Assembly: GCF_963662255.1 (NCBI RefSeq)
Contig: NC_085072.1
Location: 5,853,001 to 5,917,000, forward strand
Origin: Cinclus cinclus
Taxonomy: Eukaryota; Chordata; Aves; Passeriformes; Cinclidae
Length of the DNA: 64,000 bases
Direction: 5' to 3'
Part shown: in pieces, positions 49,441 through 62,480 of the stretch
How the letters are laid out: the number at the start of each line of letters is the position of its first letter
How positions within the stretch are numbered: the stretch's first letter is position 1
Program-made: the position numbers and the translations under genes
Notes under the pieces: model-generated
The model's database searches: none
What the model saw: the letters and a program-made list of their open reading frames with translations, nothing else
Told to the model about the DNA's origin: nothing

Positions 49441-50265
49441 TGAAAATAAAAAGGCAGAACTTCTAAGTGAGGTATTAATATTTTTACTACTCCCATGCAA
49501 AAAAAAAAAAATTAAAAACAATCAGAGAACAAATACTCTTCCACTTTACCAATGTATGGATGGAAGTAGCTCTCTCTACTAAGTTGAGCTTCAAGTCTGA
49601 GATTCTGGGGAAGCCCCTGGCAGCAAAAGCTCTAACAAGTGTAAGAGTAAATCCTCTCATGAATCAGACAACAAGAGCAATCCTACATGGAAGTACCAGC
49701 AACTAGTAAGGAAGCCAGCTTCAAACTATGGCACAGAATGAGCAGCTGAGCAGTGAACCCTGCTGCAACTAAAAGCTATTCAGGTGTTACATTTCCCCAG
49801 AGAATTCCCACTGTTCCTTGAAATAGTGTAGGAAAGCTATTGTTGGAAATGTGAGCCTCTTTTTTTTTTTTTTTTTAATTTCCTAAAAGATTTCAAGTTT
49901 AAATCTTATCTGACGGTTGAATCTCAAGTCACAAAGTTGTGCAAAGTTTTGTTTAAAAAGCCCAACCTTCTATACAAAGTGGGCCTTGGAAACAAATTCT
50001 GGACTATGCAAGGGTAAATAAAATAACAACAACATACTTCAAAGTCATTTACAAATTTTATAATACCTGTCACTCAGTTCAGAACCATTTACTCAATTGT
50101 AAAACCGAGCACTGAAATTCTATACTAAACAAACTGTCTTCAGTCAACACGTTGTAAAAGTGCCTTAGTAGAGGAGATCCCTTTCCCAGAAACAATAAAA
50201 ACTTATCTAGAATAAACCACAGTCATCACTGAAAGTGCAGGAAAAACAAAAATTCTCCAACAACA
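49441..50265. other. Unassigned sequence between LTR-like segments
   Basis: AT-rich, with oligo-A at 49499-49512 and oligo-T at 49860-49877. It may be decayed retroviral interior, but no coding remnant is legible. Confidence 0.35.
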
Positions 50266-50269
50266 TTTT

Positions 50270-50850
50270 TAGTGCTAGAGAATCAATGCATTACTTCATT
50301 CTGGCTAGGATGTTGTTCTGGCCAGGATGTGCAACAGAAACAATTTCATCCACATAGTCCAGGTTGTGCAGAGAAAAATCATTCCATGACACATGAATTT
50401 TACCATATTTTTCACAAACTTTATACAGTCAAAACCCATAGAGATACACTGGTTCAATGTTCATTGGTTCCAAGTTACACAGTTCTTAGTATTTGGTTTC
50501 TTATTGGTTACAAATCTCTTCACCTCCTATGCTAATTAGGTCCTCATTCTTATCTATCTTTTATCTATATTTTCCAAGACCAGGTGTCTCTGACCATGCC
50601 AGGGGTCATGTTTGGAGCTGATGGTTGTTAATGGTTGTCGATGGTCATCATGTTTTGTGTATCTTCTGTGCTACTCCCTGCCTGCTGAGATGTTAAGCTC
50701 ATCAGGCCTGGTGTGGTAAAACAGTCCTTTGAAAAGAAATTTCGATTCCCTTCCATTTGGGCAAAGGCAAACAAAACCCTGTATAACTGACTCAAGTTAT
50801 ACAAAAAAATTTAAACTTGGTGTCATTTCCAACAAGAAGACCCCCATAAG
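50270..50850 (-). mobile_element. ERV LTR-related fragment, copy 1
   Basis: The first 290 bases are homologous to 57655-57920. They share GCCAGGATGTGCAACAGAAA, TTTCATCCACA, GGTTGTGCAG, CATTCCAT, then TTCTTATTGGTTA and ATGCTAATT(A/T)GGTC(C/T)TC. Two diverged copies 7 kb apart show that it is an interspersed element, probably an LTR; the family name is inference. Confidence 0.6.
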
Positions 50851-51344
50851 CACCTCACTGAGCTAGAGGGTTGTAGAGGCATGGATTCCTTTCTTTAGAA
50901 TTCACGGCAAAGGTGAAGCCTCTGCACCATTTCCTGCAACTTAGGTGTGATGTCACTTGACATAATAATATGTATAGAAGCCAATGAAACAATTTCTCTT
51001 GCCAATGTCCTCTATGACTGCTAGAGAAGAAAAAATAAGCTCTTCTATTCAACACTTCATCCACAACCCCCTCCCAAAAATACTCTGTTAACCCTCAATC
51101 CTTTCTTCTTCAAAGCTGTATGGCAGCATTGTTGTATGAAAGGATAAGGAGCCACCAAGCCCCACACAGCTGCTCCCTCACTCCCTTGCCAGAAGGATGA
51201 AAGAGAGAATCAAAGGGGTTAAACCTGGAAAATTCATGGGTTGGGATAAAGACAACATGCAAGCAAAGTAAAACCAGGAATTCACTCCCTGTTTCCCATG
51301 GGCAGACAGGTGTTCAGCCATCCCATGGAGAGCAGGGTTCCATG

Positions 51345-51690
51345 ACACATAACAGTGACTTGGGAGAACAAACACCATCACTCCAAACATCCTTTCCCCT
51401 CCTTCCTTCTGCCCCCCACTTTATACACTGAGTGTGATGTAACATGGTCTTTGATCACTTTGGGTCATCTCCTCCCAGCTTCCCATGCACCCCCAGTCCC
51501 CTCGCCAGCCTGGCACTATGAAAAGCAGAAACGGCCTTGGCTCTGTGTGACCACTGCTCAGCAATAACAAAAACATCTCCATTATCAGCCCTACACTCAG
51601 CACAAATCCAAAATAGCCCCATGCCAGTCACTGGGAGGGAAATTACCTCAGCCACACTCAGCACAGTCACTTTTGTTATTTCTTCATCAC
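51345..51690 (+). mobile_element. Avian ERV-derived segment, sense
   Basis: It contains ACACCATCACTCCAAACATC, CCCACTTTATACACTGAG, TCCCCTCGCCAGCCTGGCAC and CTCAGCAATAACAAAAACATC, a word order I associate with a common songbird retroviral 3' region. A related copy lies inverted at 52215-52385. Confidence 0.6.
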
Positions 51691-52129
51691 TCATTTATTC
51701 TCACAATATGAGACTCCTGCTACTCAGATGTGCCATATCTTCTTAGCTTTATGTCTTTGATAACCATTGCCTCTTTTTATTTTTACCTTTCAAGATTTTT
51801 TCTTGTGCTTATTTTCTTGAACTTTTTGATGCATATAGTAGGAGGAAGAGAACTGATGTCAAATGCAGCCATCTTGAGGTAGTGACCAATGAAATTAATG
51901 TCCAGTGATCTGCCATGGCTTATTACATGACTGTAATATACAGTCCATATAAACAAAAACATAATAAATCAGGTTTCTTTCTGTCATATGTAGTTTATTG
52001 TCTAGAAAGATTTTACAAGGGATAGTAAAAAGATTAATTAAGAACATAAAGTTGTTTACTCCTTCTTCACCTCTTTCACACGAGGTTCTATTCAAGGACA
52101 TTTTTCATGGTCAGTTCTTAACTCATTGC

Positions 52130-52425
52130 CATTCCCAGTAAATTTGTTTTATCTCAACCTGGAATTGGAGAGGGAGAAGGGAGCAGTCTGTAGTCTTTTT
52201 AATGGGAGTACTAAATTGGGGAATGTAATTCCTAAACCATGATGGGGGATGCAGCCAAGACAGCTGACCCCCCACTGACCACAGCATATCCCAGGTCATA
52301 TGTAGTGTCCTGCTTGAAGTAAAATCCTTTAGGAAGAAGGAAGGTGGGAGACATTTGGAGTGATGGTGTTTGTCTTCCCAAACCACTGTTAATGTGGTGG
52401 AGCCTAGTTTCCTGGAGGTAGCTGA
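52130..52425 (-). mobile_element. Avian ERV-derived segment, antisense partner
   Basis: Read on the minus strand it gives AGACAAACACCATCACTCCA, then CCACCTTCCTTCTTCC, GACCTGGGATATGCTGTGGT and CAGCTGTCTTGGCTGCATCC, parallel to 51345-51500 on plus. The two form an inverted pair about 0.8 kb apart, just upstream of the lysozyme promoter. Confidence 0.55.
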
Positions 52426-52857
52426 ACATCTTCCCACTGATGGGAAGGAGCGTATTACCTTTTTATTTTGCTTTTTTTTGCATGTGTGGCTTTTTCTTTC
52501 CCCATTAATCTGTCTGTATCTCAACTCACAACTTTTCTAACGTTTACCTTTCCCATCCCACTAGGGTGGAAGAGATTGAGTGAACTTTATTAGACTGCTG
52601 GGATTAAACCATGACACACACAAGAGAACTACAGTCTTTGATCCATGATATTTGGGATGATATCCAACTGAGGATTGCTGCATTATCTGCGGCAAACACA
52701 TGGCCCAGCCTTGAAGGACCAGTGAAAGAGCTACTGGCACCTTCCAGGAATTTGTTTTGGAGTTTGGCCCACTTCCTTATTGGCTTGTTACGGTAAATAC
52801 TGCCCACATTTCCCAGATATGCTTGCTTAACCAGCTGATCCTCCTCCTGGGAGCAAG

Positions 52858-54421
<1,564 letters not shown>

Positions 54422-54606
54422 ATCGCTGCACAAGTGTTGATTGCTTCCTCAGGATCACCAGAGCTGGAGAATGACTGCGTTGGAAGAGGAGGCTAGGGAA
54501 ATGGATGGGTGTGGGGAATTAAAAGCAGTATATTATTAATACAGAGAGGGTACTGGAAGCCATCACACTGCTGCAATGTAAACAGAGAATTTATGGCTTG
54601 TAACTT

Positions 54607-54612
54607 AATAAA
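54607..54612 (+). terminator. Lysozyme poly(A) signal AATAAA
   Basis: Canonical AATAAA 186 bases after the lysozyme stop codon. A second AATAAA at 55309-55314 could serve a longer transcript. Confidence 0.7.
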
Positions 54613-54639
54613 AACAAGGCTTAGCAACAGGCCACTACA

Positions 54640-56240
54640 GGTGGAGTTTCAGCCTTGATTTACTTGCATAATCCTGACTCAAGGTTTTGTTACCCTGACT
54701 AACAGGGTTTAGCAACATTTAGGGTTTCTCTCTCTTTTCGTACCTTTCTCTGTTCTCCTTCACCCCTCCCTTTCCCCTTATCTTCCTCTCCCTTATTTTT
54801 TTGCCCATTCTTATTGGAGGGTCTGTCGTGAGAAAATACAAAAAATTTAATGAACAATGTGTAAGATGTGCAGACTTATGTTGCTTTATGACTGGGACAG
54901 TCACTGACAGAAGTGGGGAATACAGATCACTGACAGAGAGGGAAAATTATGCTGAAAGATGACATTGCTCCTTAAATTTATCTGAGCATCTGCTCCTGGG
55001 TGGTATGAGGGATAGGGCACTGAAACATATGGGCCTGAGTGAATACAGCATTTCTTATCATCCTTTGAGGAAGCCAACCAAACACAGCCTAGAATGCAGG
55101 CAGTATCTCTGTGAGGAAACTATGCGTTGGAAAGGCTCTTACAAAAGGGAAATGTTTTGTTGTTTAGTTTACAAGTCCTTTTTCCAAACGGAAGTTGAAT
55201 TCAGAAACAATGCATGAATGAAGTGTGATAACACTGAAAAAACATGTTGGCTTCTTCATGTGCTTCCTGCTGTTGCTAGAGGAGCAGTGACTTCTTTGGT
55301 GCTTATGCAATAAAAGGATGCTTAAACTCGTGTCTTGTGTGAATGTATAAACCAACCATCAAAGGCATTTAGATGGCTGCATCTTAAAAAGAAAAAAAAA
55401 AAGCTCGAAGTAAGCCTTGCCAGAAGTCTCTCTTCCCCAGTGCTGGAGGTTAGGATTTTTCCTTTTTATTTTCCTTCTCTCACGGAATTTTTCTTCCATT
55501 TCTCTCCTAAGAGGTAGGAACAGGGATTGTCCTGGGGTAACTCTCAAACTGAGACACAGATATTCAGGAGAGGCAAAAGCTGTGGAAGGGGTGCAGTTTG
55601 CTCCATTCTCTTAGCTGGGGGGTTTGTCTTGGGAAGGGCAGGGAGATTTTACGGTGAGATTTTGGCTGGGGATCAGGGGTGAAGCTCAGCTCTGTGGCGC
55701 TCTCTGTCCTGGATCAGAGTAGAGACAGGTGGGGTTTTGGTGCTGGACTGTGGCTGCCCAGAGAATTTGGTGCCACTGGGTGAAGTTTCTGTCCTGCACT
55801 TCTCCTTATAATGGGCAAGACTTTGCTCGCAAAACTGGGACCTTTCCAACACCCAGCCTCACTGAGAAAGGGACCCCACGCCATTCTCCCTTCCCAGAGG
55901 GAGCATCTCCTGGCTTCATGTGGCAGCTGCTTGCAGAAGCCTGTTTGCCCCTCTGTCGCTGCCCAGCCCTCTTGTTTTCTGCCATTGCTTTGGGTTTTTC
56001 TGCTACGCTTTAACCCAGCATCGGTGCCTGCCGGGACACCCCGCGGCTCTGCTACAGCTGCGGAGTTCCTGCTGCATTTTGTTTGCCAATCCAGGTGTGC
56101 ACGCCTCTGCCGTTCCAGCCGCTGCTCCAAGGTTCCTGCCACAGCCTGTCTCGCCATCCGCAGGGGCACTGGGCCCCGCTGTCCCGTGGGTTTGTAAAGG
56201 CGGCCCGTTCTCCGTGCCCGCCATTACCGCGTGAGGGAGC
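54640..56240. other. Spacer after lysozyme, no recognised gene
   Basis: Only short ORFs with no family resemblance. The last 300 bases become GC-rich as they approach the CpG-rich stretch at 56.2 kb. Confidence 0.45.
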
Positions 56241-56252
56241 GCGGCCGGCCCA

Positions 56253-56268
56253 CAGCGCCCCCTGCCGG
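56253..56268. promoter_or_regulatory. CTCF-like motif CAGCGCCCCCTGCCGG
   Basis: It differs at two of 16 positions from the reverse form of the vertebrate CTCF core (CAGCGCCCCCTGGTGG). It sits in a short CpG-rich segment (56220-56390) between the lysozyme spacer and a large tandem array. It is a motif match only. Confidence 0.35.
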
Positions 56269-56394
56269 CGCGGGGGAATCAGCGCCCCCGCCCTGCCCGG
56301 CCTGGAGCCGGCAGCGCCCCCGGCGGCGGAACCTGGAACTGCAGCGAGGGGAAAGAGCCACGTGGGGGAGCGCCTGGGACGGGTTCGGGACTCG

Positions 56395-57095
56395 GGGGCA
56401 CTGGGACGGGTTCTGGGACTGGTTCTGGGGCACTGGGACTGGTTCTGGGGCACTGGGACGGGTTCTGGGGCACTGGGACGGGTTCTGGGACTGGTTCTGG
56501 GGCACTGGGACTGGTTCTGGGGCACTGGGACGGGTTCTGGGGCACTGGGACTGGTTCTGGGACTGGTTCTGGGGCACTGGGACTGGTTCTGGGGCACTGG
56601 GACGGGTTCTGGGGCACTGGGACGGGTTCTGGGACTGGTTCTGGGGCACTGGGACTGCTTCTGGGACTGGTTCTGGGGCACTGGGACTGGTTCTGGGACT
56701 GGTTCTGGGGCACTGGGACTGCTTCTGGGACTGGTTCCGGGACCGGTTCTGGGTCACTGGGACCAGTTCTGGGGCACTGGGACTGGTTCCAGGGCACTGG
56801 GACTGCTTCTGGGGCACTGGGACTGCTTCTGGGGCACTGGGACTGCTTCTGGGACCGGTTCTGGGTCACTGGGACTGGTTCTGGGGCACTGGGACTGGTT
56901 CTGGGGAACTGGGACTGGATCTGGGGCACTGGGACGGGTTCTGGGACTGGTTCTGGGGCACTGGGTTTGTGGTTCTGGGTCACTGGGACTGGTTCTGGGT
57001 CACTGGGACTGGTTCTGGGGCACTGGGACTGGTTCTGGGGCCCTGGGTCTGTGGTTCTGGGGCCCTGGGTCTGTGGTTCTGGGTCACTGTTTCTG
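56395..57095. repeat. GC-rich minisatellite with 20-bp and 12-bp units
   Basis: About 700 bases of GGTTCTGGGGCACTGGGACT (20 bp) interspersed with the shortened GGTTCTGGGACT (12 bp), with ACTGG/ACGGG/ACTGC variants arranged in higher-order blocks. It is open in several frames on both strands (GTGTGSGALG and PQNQSQCPRTSPR patterns), but this follows from the repeat, not from coding. Confidence 0.93.
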
Positions 57096-57149
57096 TTCTG
57101 GCTGTTACTGTGTTCCTGGTTCTGTTTGTTGCTGCAGGCATTTAGCCAG

Positions 57150-57405
57150 CATCAACCCATCACAGGTTTGAACCAGAAGGGGGAATTACCTCATCACCTG
57201 TGCTTCTAATTGGGAATTCTAGTCAATTATGCTAATTTGCTAAACTTATAAAACTGTGTTCACTCCCTGGGGAGTGAGCTTTTGTGTACATTTTTCCATA
57301 ACTGCTCCTGGAGGCCTCCAATAAAGGCCAGCTTTTATACTACCTCCTACACTAATATTATCTCAAAAGTGTGTGTTGTTTCATTTAAAAGTTCTTAAAG
57401 CATCA
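57150..57405 (+). mobile_element. ERV LTR 3' part, sense
   Basis: A CTTATAAAACTGTGTTCACTC promoter-like word is followed about 70 bases later by CCAATAAAGGCCAGC and then TATTATCTCAAAAGTGTGTG, the order expected for U3-R-U5 of an avian LTR. The 5' part is replaced by the minisatellite. Confidence 0.55.
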
Positions 57406-57654
57406 CCTCGACTATGCTAGTTGGGTGGTAAAGTGTCCCCGACTGTACTGTAAAGGTGAGAATGGTTCGGACTGTAACACGAGTCTTCTGTGACCAGCCG
57501 AGGTGGAGAACAAAGGATAAGTTATCCCTGTCAGCCTTGGTTAATCATTCACCTGAGTTCTAACGTGAATAGAATGGTACCATTGTTCCCAGCCTGGGTT
57601 ATGGCCAGGATGGAAACTTGGAATTGATGGGAAAGGTGTGATAGGAAAGAGAAT

Positions 57655-57920
57655 TAGGCATTACTTTATTCGGGCCAGGATGTGCAACAGAAATTATTTC
57701 ATCCACACACATCTGGGTTGTGCAGTGAAATTCATTCCATCATACATGCCTCTTTACCAGACTTTTCACATATTTATAATACAAAACCTCAAAGAAATTC
57801 CCATTCATTTGTCTTAAATTACACAATTCTTACTATTCAATTTCCTATTGGTTAATGATCCCTTTGCCTTCAATGCTAATTTGGTCTTCATTCTTTGGTT
57901 CTCTTATCAATCCCCCACCA
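57655..57920 (-). mobile_element. ERV LTR-related fragment, copy 2
   Basis: Homologous to 50290-50560: CCAGGATGTGCAACAGAAAT, TTTCATCCACACA, GGTTGTGCAGTGAAATTCAT, then TTCCTATTGGTTAA and AATGCTAATTTGGTCTTCAT. Both copies have the same orientation. Confidence 0.6.
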
Positions 57921-58415
57921 ACGACACTCCTCAAAGTGCAACCCTCACCTGTTGAGAATCGCTAAGGGACGTGACATATTTCACTGAACCTGAGGGGAAT
58001 TTTTGGCAGATTTCTCTGCACAGATCAGTACAGATGTACACATTTCTGTATGTCTGTGAATTGATTACGCTATGACTGCTTTTATCATGAGGGTGTTATT
58101 AAGTCGCTGTTAAAATATAGTAAATGCTATTGGATGTTTCATTGTTAAATCAGTCCATGACTGAGTGCTGCTAAACTCTTTTGCACCATGACCCTTTTGC
58201 ATCCTTGGTCTCCATGTAAATCATCCTAAATGGTTTCCCATCTGTTTTTCCTTTGCATGCTTCAGCCATGTAGGCAGTAACAGGTTGAACATCATAACTG
58301 AACTCCCTGAAGTTGAACTCCCTTAAGCTGCACTTTCACAAATTTGTATTAAAATCTGCTTTTTGCCAGCACCTTTGAGTGCCCAGGCCATTAACAGGTG
58401 ACACCAGTGGGCACA
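57921..58415. other. Probable decayed ERV-flanking sequence
   Basis: AT-rich, no legible reading frame. It may continue the element to its left, but I cannot show it. Confidence 0.3.
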
Positions 58416-58419
58416 CCTG

Positions 58420-59897
58420 ATTATATACACATGTATGCACGTAGACACACGGACATTCCCATATGTGTGTACACATGTGTGCTCATACAGACAGACACAC
58501 AGACATTCCCATATGTGTGTGCACGTGTGTGCTCTTACATACAGACACACAGACATGCCCGAATGTGTGTACACATGTGTGCTTGTACAGACAGACACAC
58601 AGACATTCCCATATGTGTGTGCACGTGTGTGCTCTTACATACAGACACACAGACATGCCCATATGTGTGTACACATGTGTGCTCGTACAGACAGACACAC
58701 ACAGACATGCCCATATGTGTGTACACGTGTGTGCATGTACAGACAGACACACAGACATGCCCATATGTGTGTACACATGTGTGCTCGTACAGACAGACAC
58801 ACACAGACATGCCCATATGTGTGTACACATGTGTGCTCGTACAGACAGACACACAGACATGCCCATATGTGTGTACACATGTGTGCTCGTACAGACAGAC
58901 ACACACAGACATGCCCATATGTGTGTACACATGTGTGCTCGTACAGACAGACACACACAGACATGCTCATATGTGTGTACACGTGTGTGCATGTACAGAC
59001 AGACACACAGACATGCCCATATGTGTGTACACATGTGTGCTCGTACAGACAGACACACACAGACATGCCCATATGTGTGTACACATGTGTGCTCGTACAG
59101 ACAGACACACAGACATGCCCATATGTGTGTACACATGTGTGCATGTACAGACAGACACACATAGACATGCCCATATGTGTGTACACATGTGTGCTCGTAC
59201 AGACAGACACACACAGACATGCCCATATGTGTGTACACGTGTGTGCATGTACAGACAGACACACAGACATGCCCGAATGTGTGTACACGTGTGTGCTCGT
59301 ACAGACAGACACACACAGACATGCCCATATGTGTGTACACATGTGTGCTCGTACAGACAGACACACAGACATGCCCATATGTGTGTACACGTGTGTGCTC
59401 GTACAGACAGACACACAGACATGCCCATATGTGTGTACACGTGTGTGCTCGTACAGACAGACACACAGACATGCCCATATGTGTGTACACATGTGTGCTC
59501 GTACAGACAGACACACACAGACATGCCCATATGTGTGTACACGTGTGTGCATGTACAGACAGACACACAGACATGCCCATATGTGTGTACACGTGTGTGC
59601 TCGTACAGACAGACACACACAGACATGCCCATATATGTGTACACGTGTGTGCATGTACAGACAGACACACAGACATGCCCATATGTGTGTACACATGTGT
59701 GCTCGTACAGACAGACACACAGACATGCCCATATGTGTGTACACGTGTGTGCTCGTACAGACAGACACACACAGACATGCCCATATGTGTGTACACGTGT
59801 GTGCTCGTACAGACAGACACACACAGACATGCCCATATATGTGTACACGTGTGTGCATGTACAGACAGACACACAGACATGCCCGAATGTGTGTGTC
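58420..59897. repeat. 50/52-bp GT/CA-rich satellite, ~29 copies
   Basis: Tandem copies of a unit made of ACATGCCCATATGTGTGTAC, then AC(A/G)TGTGTGC(T/A)(C/T)GTACAGAC, then AGACACACAG. Long and short forms differ by one AC dinucleotide. Each unit carries the self-complementary words GTGTACAC and CATATG and long alternating purine-pyrimidine runs. Nearly all six frames lack stop codons for over a kilobase. No protein family is resembled and no gene is inferred. Confidence 0.95.
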
Positions 59898-60079
59898 TGG
59901 GCACAGAGGTGAAGACACTGCCCTCACAGGAACACCAACAGCACCAAAGCCTCATCCTGCTCCCCTCTGGCTAATCAGTGCCTCAGCCCCTGAGTGGAAA
60001 AATACAAAGACACACATCTGCACACACCTGCAGATCCATGTGCACACACCTGCAGGTCCATGTGCACACACGATGTGCT

Positions 60080-60960
60080 CGGCTCTGCCTGCCCGCCAGT
60101 TCTCCCAGCACGTCTCCAGCTGCGGGCACCTGCAATCCCAGCCCTCGCTGCCCGCCGTCACCTCCCACCCAAAGGCGGCCCCGGGTCTGCTCCGCTCCCG
60201 GGATCACGGCCCCGGCCCCGCCCGGCCCCGCAGCAGCCCCGGGACGCCGGGGCCGTGCGGAGGCGTGCGGCCGGCAGCGGCGGGGGACGAGCGGTACAAG
60301 GGGCCGGACCGCGGCGTACGGCAGTTTTTGGCTCGGCTCGGCACGGCTCGGCACGGCTCGGCTCGGCACGGCACGGCACGGCTCGGCTCGGCTCGGCTCG
60401 GCTCGGCTCGGCTCGGCTCGGCTCGGCTCGGCTCGGCTCGGCACGGCACTGCTCGACTCGGCACGGCACGGCTCGGCACGGCTCGGCACGGCTCGGCACT
60501 GCTCGGCTCGGCTCGGCTCGGCTCGGCAGCAGGAGATGCACCTGCGGGAGTCAGACCCCCATAACTGCCCGTGTCCCTTTGGGACCCTTCCCGAGGCCGC
60601 GCGCTGCGGTGGTGGAGCGGAGAGGGACACGCAGCGTTGCGAGGAAGAGGAGAACGGCTGTGGAGAGGCTTCAGCAGGATGGAGCCGGGTGTGCCGCAGC
60701 CGTGCCGGGTCGGTCTGGTCCGGGTTGGTGCCCTGGGAGAGCAGCTCCCGGCTGTGCGAGCCCGCAGAGGCTGCGGGGATCCCCTCCACCGCCCCGGCCG
60801 CTCTCTTCCTCCCCGAGGTTTCCCTGCTTCGTCCTGGAGATCCCCGCTAGATGGGTCCCGCGGCCTTGCGGTCCCTGGACAGGCTCTGCTGCGCCGGCAG
60901 CAGCGGGAATAGGGCTCCTGGACTGCATTTAGGGTTTGGGGGAAAAATGACGGCTGAGTG
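60080..60960. promoter_or_regulatory. CpG island without a recognised gene
   Basis: Dense CpG at 60110-60310 and again at 60590-60860 on both sides of the GGCTC array. No recognisable coding exon starts here. Human CACNA1S has the bHLH gene ASCL5 upstream, but I see no bHLH sequence. It could be the promoter of a noncoding RNA or a distal CACNA1S element. Confidence 0.45.
60329..60528. repeat. (GGCTC/GGCAC)n pentanucleotide array, ~40 copies
   Basis: About 200 bases of GGCTC and GGCAC pentamers in clustered order, every unit containing a CpG across the junction, embedded in the CpG island. Confidence 0.95.
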
Positions 60961-61064
60961 AGAAGAAGGAGCTGCCTCACACGGAAACGGGTCTGGACCC
61001 CGCAGTAGAAATGATTTGACTCTGTTTTGCACAGCAGAGTGGTGTAGAAGGGGACAGATTGCTA

Positions 61065-61168
61065 ATTTAACCCTAGTGGAAGGTGCCCTTGGCCAGGACA
61101 GGGGGGTTTGGGACCAGACAATCTCTAAGGTCCCTTCCAACTCAAGTCATTCCGTGATTCTATGAACC
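61065..61168 (+). mobile_element. Short CR1 LINE 3' end
   Basis: It contains GTGGAAGGTGCCCTTGGCCA, then TCTCTAAGGTCCCTTCCAAC, and ends in GTGATTCTATGAA, the last ~100 bases of a sense CR1. Confidence 0.85.
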
Positions 61169-61169
61169 C

Positions 61170-62230
61170 CTTCACAACTGAGGGCATCCTCCTCCAAAGT
61201 ACATCAGCACTGGCTGGAGCTGGAGCAGCTGCAGGAGTTGCTCTCCATGCTGTGGGCTCCCACATCACTCCTCTCTGGTCCCCAGCACACCTGGGCAAGC
61301 AATTCCCTTCCTGGTGGAATGACCCCACAAAGCCAAAGATGTGGTCAAGGCAGCACAGTACTGTGGGTGGAGCAGCACCTGGGATGCCCAAGGTGGAGTG
61401 GGGCACAGCTGGGCAGTCACACAGCTGTAACATCTGTAGAATGGGGATGCCATTTGCTGTGGGACATTATTGTGAGGAATTAGATCACTGCAGTTAGTTT
61501 GCTGGCAGTCTAGAAAACCCCAGGAAGGACCCCATGAATAACACTTCTGTTCAGTCCCCTGCTGTGGAAGGTGCTGATAACCTGCCCCTCTCCTTGCCTC
61601 AGCTCAGTGGTTATCATACCATTCATGCAGTCAGGCTTTTCCAAGCCTGGTAGGGCACAATCCAGCCTAGGCTTGTTGGGTTCCTGCATCCCAGACATCC
61701 TTCATACCCTGCATGCAGGACTTACCTCTGTAAGGCTGAACAAGTGCTTAAGTGACCAGTGCCAGCCAAGGGTTTCCTCTGTGCCTCCAGAAAAGCAAGC
61801 CTGAGGCACTTTTTGGTTCCCTGGAGCTCTGAGACTGGGGTGTCTGGCCAATGAAATGGACCCAGCCTCGAAGACCCTACAGTCACAGGTATCACATGGT
61901 CCAGAGCACAGGTGACCAGTGTGCACCAGCTGCAGGTGAAATCCTGCAGAGAAGGGGCTGATGGAGTGAAGGGGGGAAACTGTCCTTGGCAGCTGGCCAG
62001 AGCTGGCCTCTCCATCTCACCCTGCATGATGTGTTTCAGCAAGAGCACATTGCCCCAGGCAGCCCGGCTGCTTCCCAGTGCAGCTGGAGAAGCTGGGCAC
62101 AGAGCTGACCTGGACACAGGCGCTTCTCTGTCGGAGACAGTGCCCAGCCCGGGCAGCCTGTCCCACCCCCAGCACAGCCAGTGGCACGCCAAGCACTTGC
62201 CCAACTCCCCATGTGCTGGGTAAAGAGGGA
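61170..62230. other. Upstream flank of CACNA1S
   Basis: No coding exon recognised. Several CAGCTG or CAGGTG E-boxes occur (61927-61932, 61933-61938, 61990-61995, 62081-62086), which in a muscle-gene flank could be myogenic bHLH sites, but the motif is short and common. Confidence 0.4.
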
Positions 62231-62293
62231 ACAGCTGCAGGGGCCCTTCTGCTGCCTCAGGAGCTGGGACAGCACCCAGAGTCAGGCCGGGAT

Positions 62294-62303
62294 CTAAATT
62301 TAA
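62294..62303 (+). promoter_or_regulatory. CACNA1S: MEF2 site CTAAATTTAA in the CACNA1S promoter
   Basis: An exact match to the MEF2 consensus YTA(A/T)4TAR lies 178 bases before the CACNA1S start codon, with a CAGCTG E-box at 62232-62237, 57 bases further up. MEF2 plus E-box is the usual pairing in skeletal-muscle promoters. The AT-rich word could also serve as the TATA element. Confidence 0.6.
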
Positions 62304-62480
62304 ACTCATGCTTTGTGTGTTTGTACATGCGAGTGCAGGCTCCGGCCCCCACTCCCCCACCACCTCCCCGGCTGCACGGAGGAGACAGAGACCCAGAGGA
62401 GCTCCAGCCGGCTGGGACCTGGGGAAGGGGGGGCTCCACTGCAGGGCAGGAGGGGAAGAAACAGCTAGGGGACCAACACC

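Noticed and set aside
56083..57171. Overlapping 200-360-codon ORFs on both strands
   Set aside because: They translate the 20/12-bp minisatellite (GTGSGALG and PQNQSQCP patterns); no conserved domain.
57435..57490. Possible tRNA B-box (GGTTCGGACTGTAAC)
   Set aside because: No matching A-box, acceptor stem or anticodon arm could be folded around it; probably ERV-related sequence.
58483..59955. A 490-codon minus-strand ORF
   Set aside because: Mirror translation of the same satellite; stop-free only because the repeat lacks stop trinucleotides.
58435..60564. A 709-codon plus-strand ORF
   Set aside because: It lies in the 50/52-bp satellite and then runs into the GGCTC array. All other frames are open too, there is no promoter or splice context, and the predicted protein is only a repeat translation.
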